From NCBI RefSeq assembly GCF_016591975.1, contig NZ_AP024169.1:892001-956000 (forward strand): a DNA stretch of 64,000 nt, written 5' to 3'. Position 1 is the first letter of the stretch, and each line of letters starts with the position of its first letter. Made by a program: the position numbers and the translations under genes. The stretch is from Anaeromicropila herbilytica (GTDB lineage Bacteria; Bacillota; Clostridia; Lachnospirales; Lachnospiraceae). Shown here piece after piece: positions 63,055-64,000 of this stretch. The notes beneath the pieces were generated by a model, which saw only the letters and a list, made by a program, of their open reading frames with translations, had not been told where the DNA came from and did not search any database.

Positions 63055-64000
63055 ATGAGCATTAGAATACGGAAACGAAATGGTACATTTGAGGAATTGT
63101 CAGTGGATAAGACGAAGAAGATGGTTGCTCTTGCTTGTGATGGGTTAGAAGAGTGCTCCCCTTTAGAACTTGAATTGGATTCCAATATACAATTTTGTGA
63201 TGGTATGAGTACAAAAGAGATACAGAAAGTGCTGATTCAGACAGCAATTGAAAAGGTTATTCGTACTGAGGTTGATGCTTATGGGAACAAGGTGAATAAG
63301 ACAAATATTAATTGGCAGTACGTTGCTGCAAGGTTATTTATTTATGATTTATATAAGGAAGCTGCAATTACAAGAGGTTATGGGCATTTTGGTTATGGGG
63401 ATTATTATGCTTTGGTAAAAGAATTAGTTCATATCAATCGGTATGGAAGTTATTTGTTAGAAGAATATAAGGAGGAGGAGATACGAGAGCTTGCTTCTTA
63501 TATCGAACCAAAGAGAGATGAGTTATTTAACTACGAAGGGCTTAAGTTATTAGCGGATCGATATCTTGTAAAGGGATATCAGAATGAAGTTTATGAATTA
63601 CCACAGGAACGATTTATGACAATTGCTATGCATCTTGCGATACCAGAAGGTGGAAATAAGGTATATTATGCTAAGAAATTCTATGATTTGATGAGTAAAT
63701 TGAAGATGACTGTTGCTACTCCTACATTAGCAAATGCAGGTACGTCCTTTTATCAGTTAAGTAGTTGTTTTATATCGGTGGTAGGGGATAATCTTTGGTC
63801 TATCTATGATGTGAATCAAAAGTTCTCTAAGGTGAGTAAGCACGGTGGAGCACTAGGAATCTACACGGGGAAGATTCGTGCACTTGGTAGTGAGATTCGA
63901 GGAATTAAAAATACATCTGGTGGAGTTGTGCCTTGGATTCGATTATATAATGATACTGCGGTTGCAGTTGATCAGTTGGGTAGAAGAAAAGGTGGTGCGT
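63055..64000 (+). CDS. nrdA: Ribonucleoside-diphosphate reductase alpha subunit, 5' part
   Basis: 315 codons up to the window end, frame open. MSIRIRKRNGTFEELSVDKT is the start of an N-terminal ATP cone, the allosteric activity site. KLKMTVATPTLANAGTSFYQ then LSSCFISVVGDNLWSIYD is the start of the barrel with the first redox Cys, and HGGALGIYTGKIRALGSEIR, KNTSGGVVPWIRLYNDTAVA and DQLGRRKGGA follow. Class I large subunit; reduces NDPs for DNA synthesis. TAGGAGGAGT precedes the ATG. Confidence 0.93.
   Translation, partial: MSIRIRKRNGTFEELSVDKTKKMVALACDGLEECSPLELELDSNIQFCDGMSTKEIQKVLIQTAIEKVIRTEVDAYGNKVNKTNINWQYVAARLFIYDLYKEAAITRGYGHFGYGDYYALVKELVHINRYGSYLLEEYKEEEIRELASYIEPKRDELFNYEGLKLLADRYLVKGYQNEVYELPQERFMTIAMHLAIPEGGNKVYYAKKFYDLMSKLKMTVATPTLANAGTSFYQLSSCFISVVGDNLWSIYDVNQKFSKVSKHGGALGIYTGKIRALGSEIRGIKNTSGGVVPWIRLYNDTAVAVDQLGRRKGGA

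Overview
The window looks like a chromosome segment of a low-GC Gram-positive anaerobe of the clostridial class, most likely a Lachnospiraceae/Lachnoclostridium-type organism. This is inferred from AT-rich coding and spacer DNA, AGGAGG-type ribosome binding sites, frequent TTG/GTG starts, phosphoketolase, an agr cyclic-peptide locus with its own AgrD, and many lipoproteins and ABC importers. No rRNA, tRNA or CRISPR array was seen.

Layout. (1) 1-12.0 kb is a degenerate Rhs polymorphic-toxin island. A 5'-truncated Rhs/YD-repeat protein ends in a GH19-like (chitinase/lysozyme fold) tip and is followed at once by a lipoprotein. Downstream is a graveyard of Rhs fragments, toxin-tip remnants and small immunity-like genes. 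A class C-like group II intron sits exactly behind a rho-independent terminator. (2) 12.2-16.1 kb is a four-gene iron-siderophore type ABC importer on the minus strand. (3) 16.4-18.5 kb holds a YdcZ transporter pair divergent from a Crp/Fnr-type regulator. (4) 18.9-27.2 kb holds an MBL-fold hydrolase and a sugar-type ABC importer (binding protein, two permeases, membrane protein) whose operon is split by a fold-back element that itself carries an IS4-family insertion. (5) 27.4-33.4 kb holds phosphoketolase (minus) divergent from an agr quorum-sensing locus in the order response regulator, kinase, AgrD peptide, AgrB protease. (6) 33.6-47.4 kb is housekeeping and accessory genes: HAD phosphatase, aspartate kinase, metallophosphoesterase, C39-like protein, UlaG-like hydrolase, CorA, AraC-ClpP pair, chemoreceptor, CMD protein with PadR regulator, TfoX-C domain protein, radical SAM protein. 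(7) 47.7-50.1 kb is an agmatine-to-putrescine operon (aguA, aguB) with a PPC-domain protein. (8) 50.2-60.6 kb holds an MBL hydrolase, AraC regulator, GH5 glycosidase, DUF6512 membrane protein, PadR-controlled ABC-2 exporter, membrane-anchored glycerophosphodiesterase and a DUF421 protein. (9) 60.9-64.0 kb holds a second chemoreceptor and the 5' part of a class I ribonucleotide reductase large subunit, cut by the window end.

Two kinds of dispersed fold-back DNA stand out in the spacers. One is a roughly 240-bp MITE-like element with GGTGTCAAAAGCC-type termini; one copy is flanked by a 12-bp direct repeat. The other is a group of 218-287 bp near-perfect palindromes sharing a central ACTCGCTGCGCTCA-like loop, plus an 83-bp derivative without the centre. 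Together with the Rhs cassette array they are the least ordinary content here. Operators that can be read directly include a 38-bp perfect palindrome over the CMD/PadR promoter and matching TTGGATAT sites in front of the second PadR gene and the ABC genes it probably controls.
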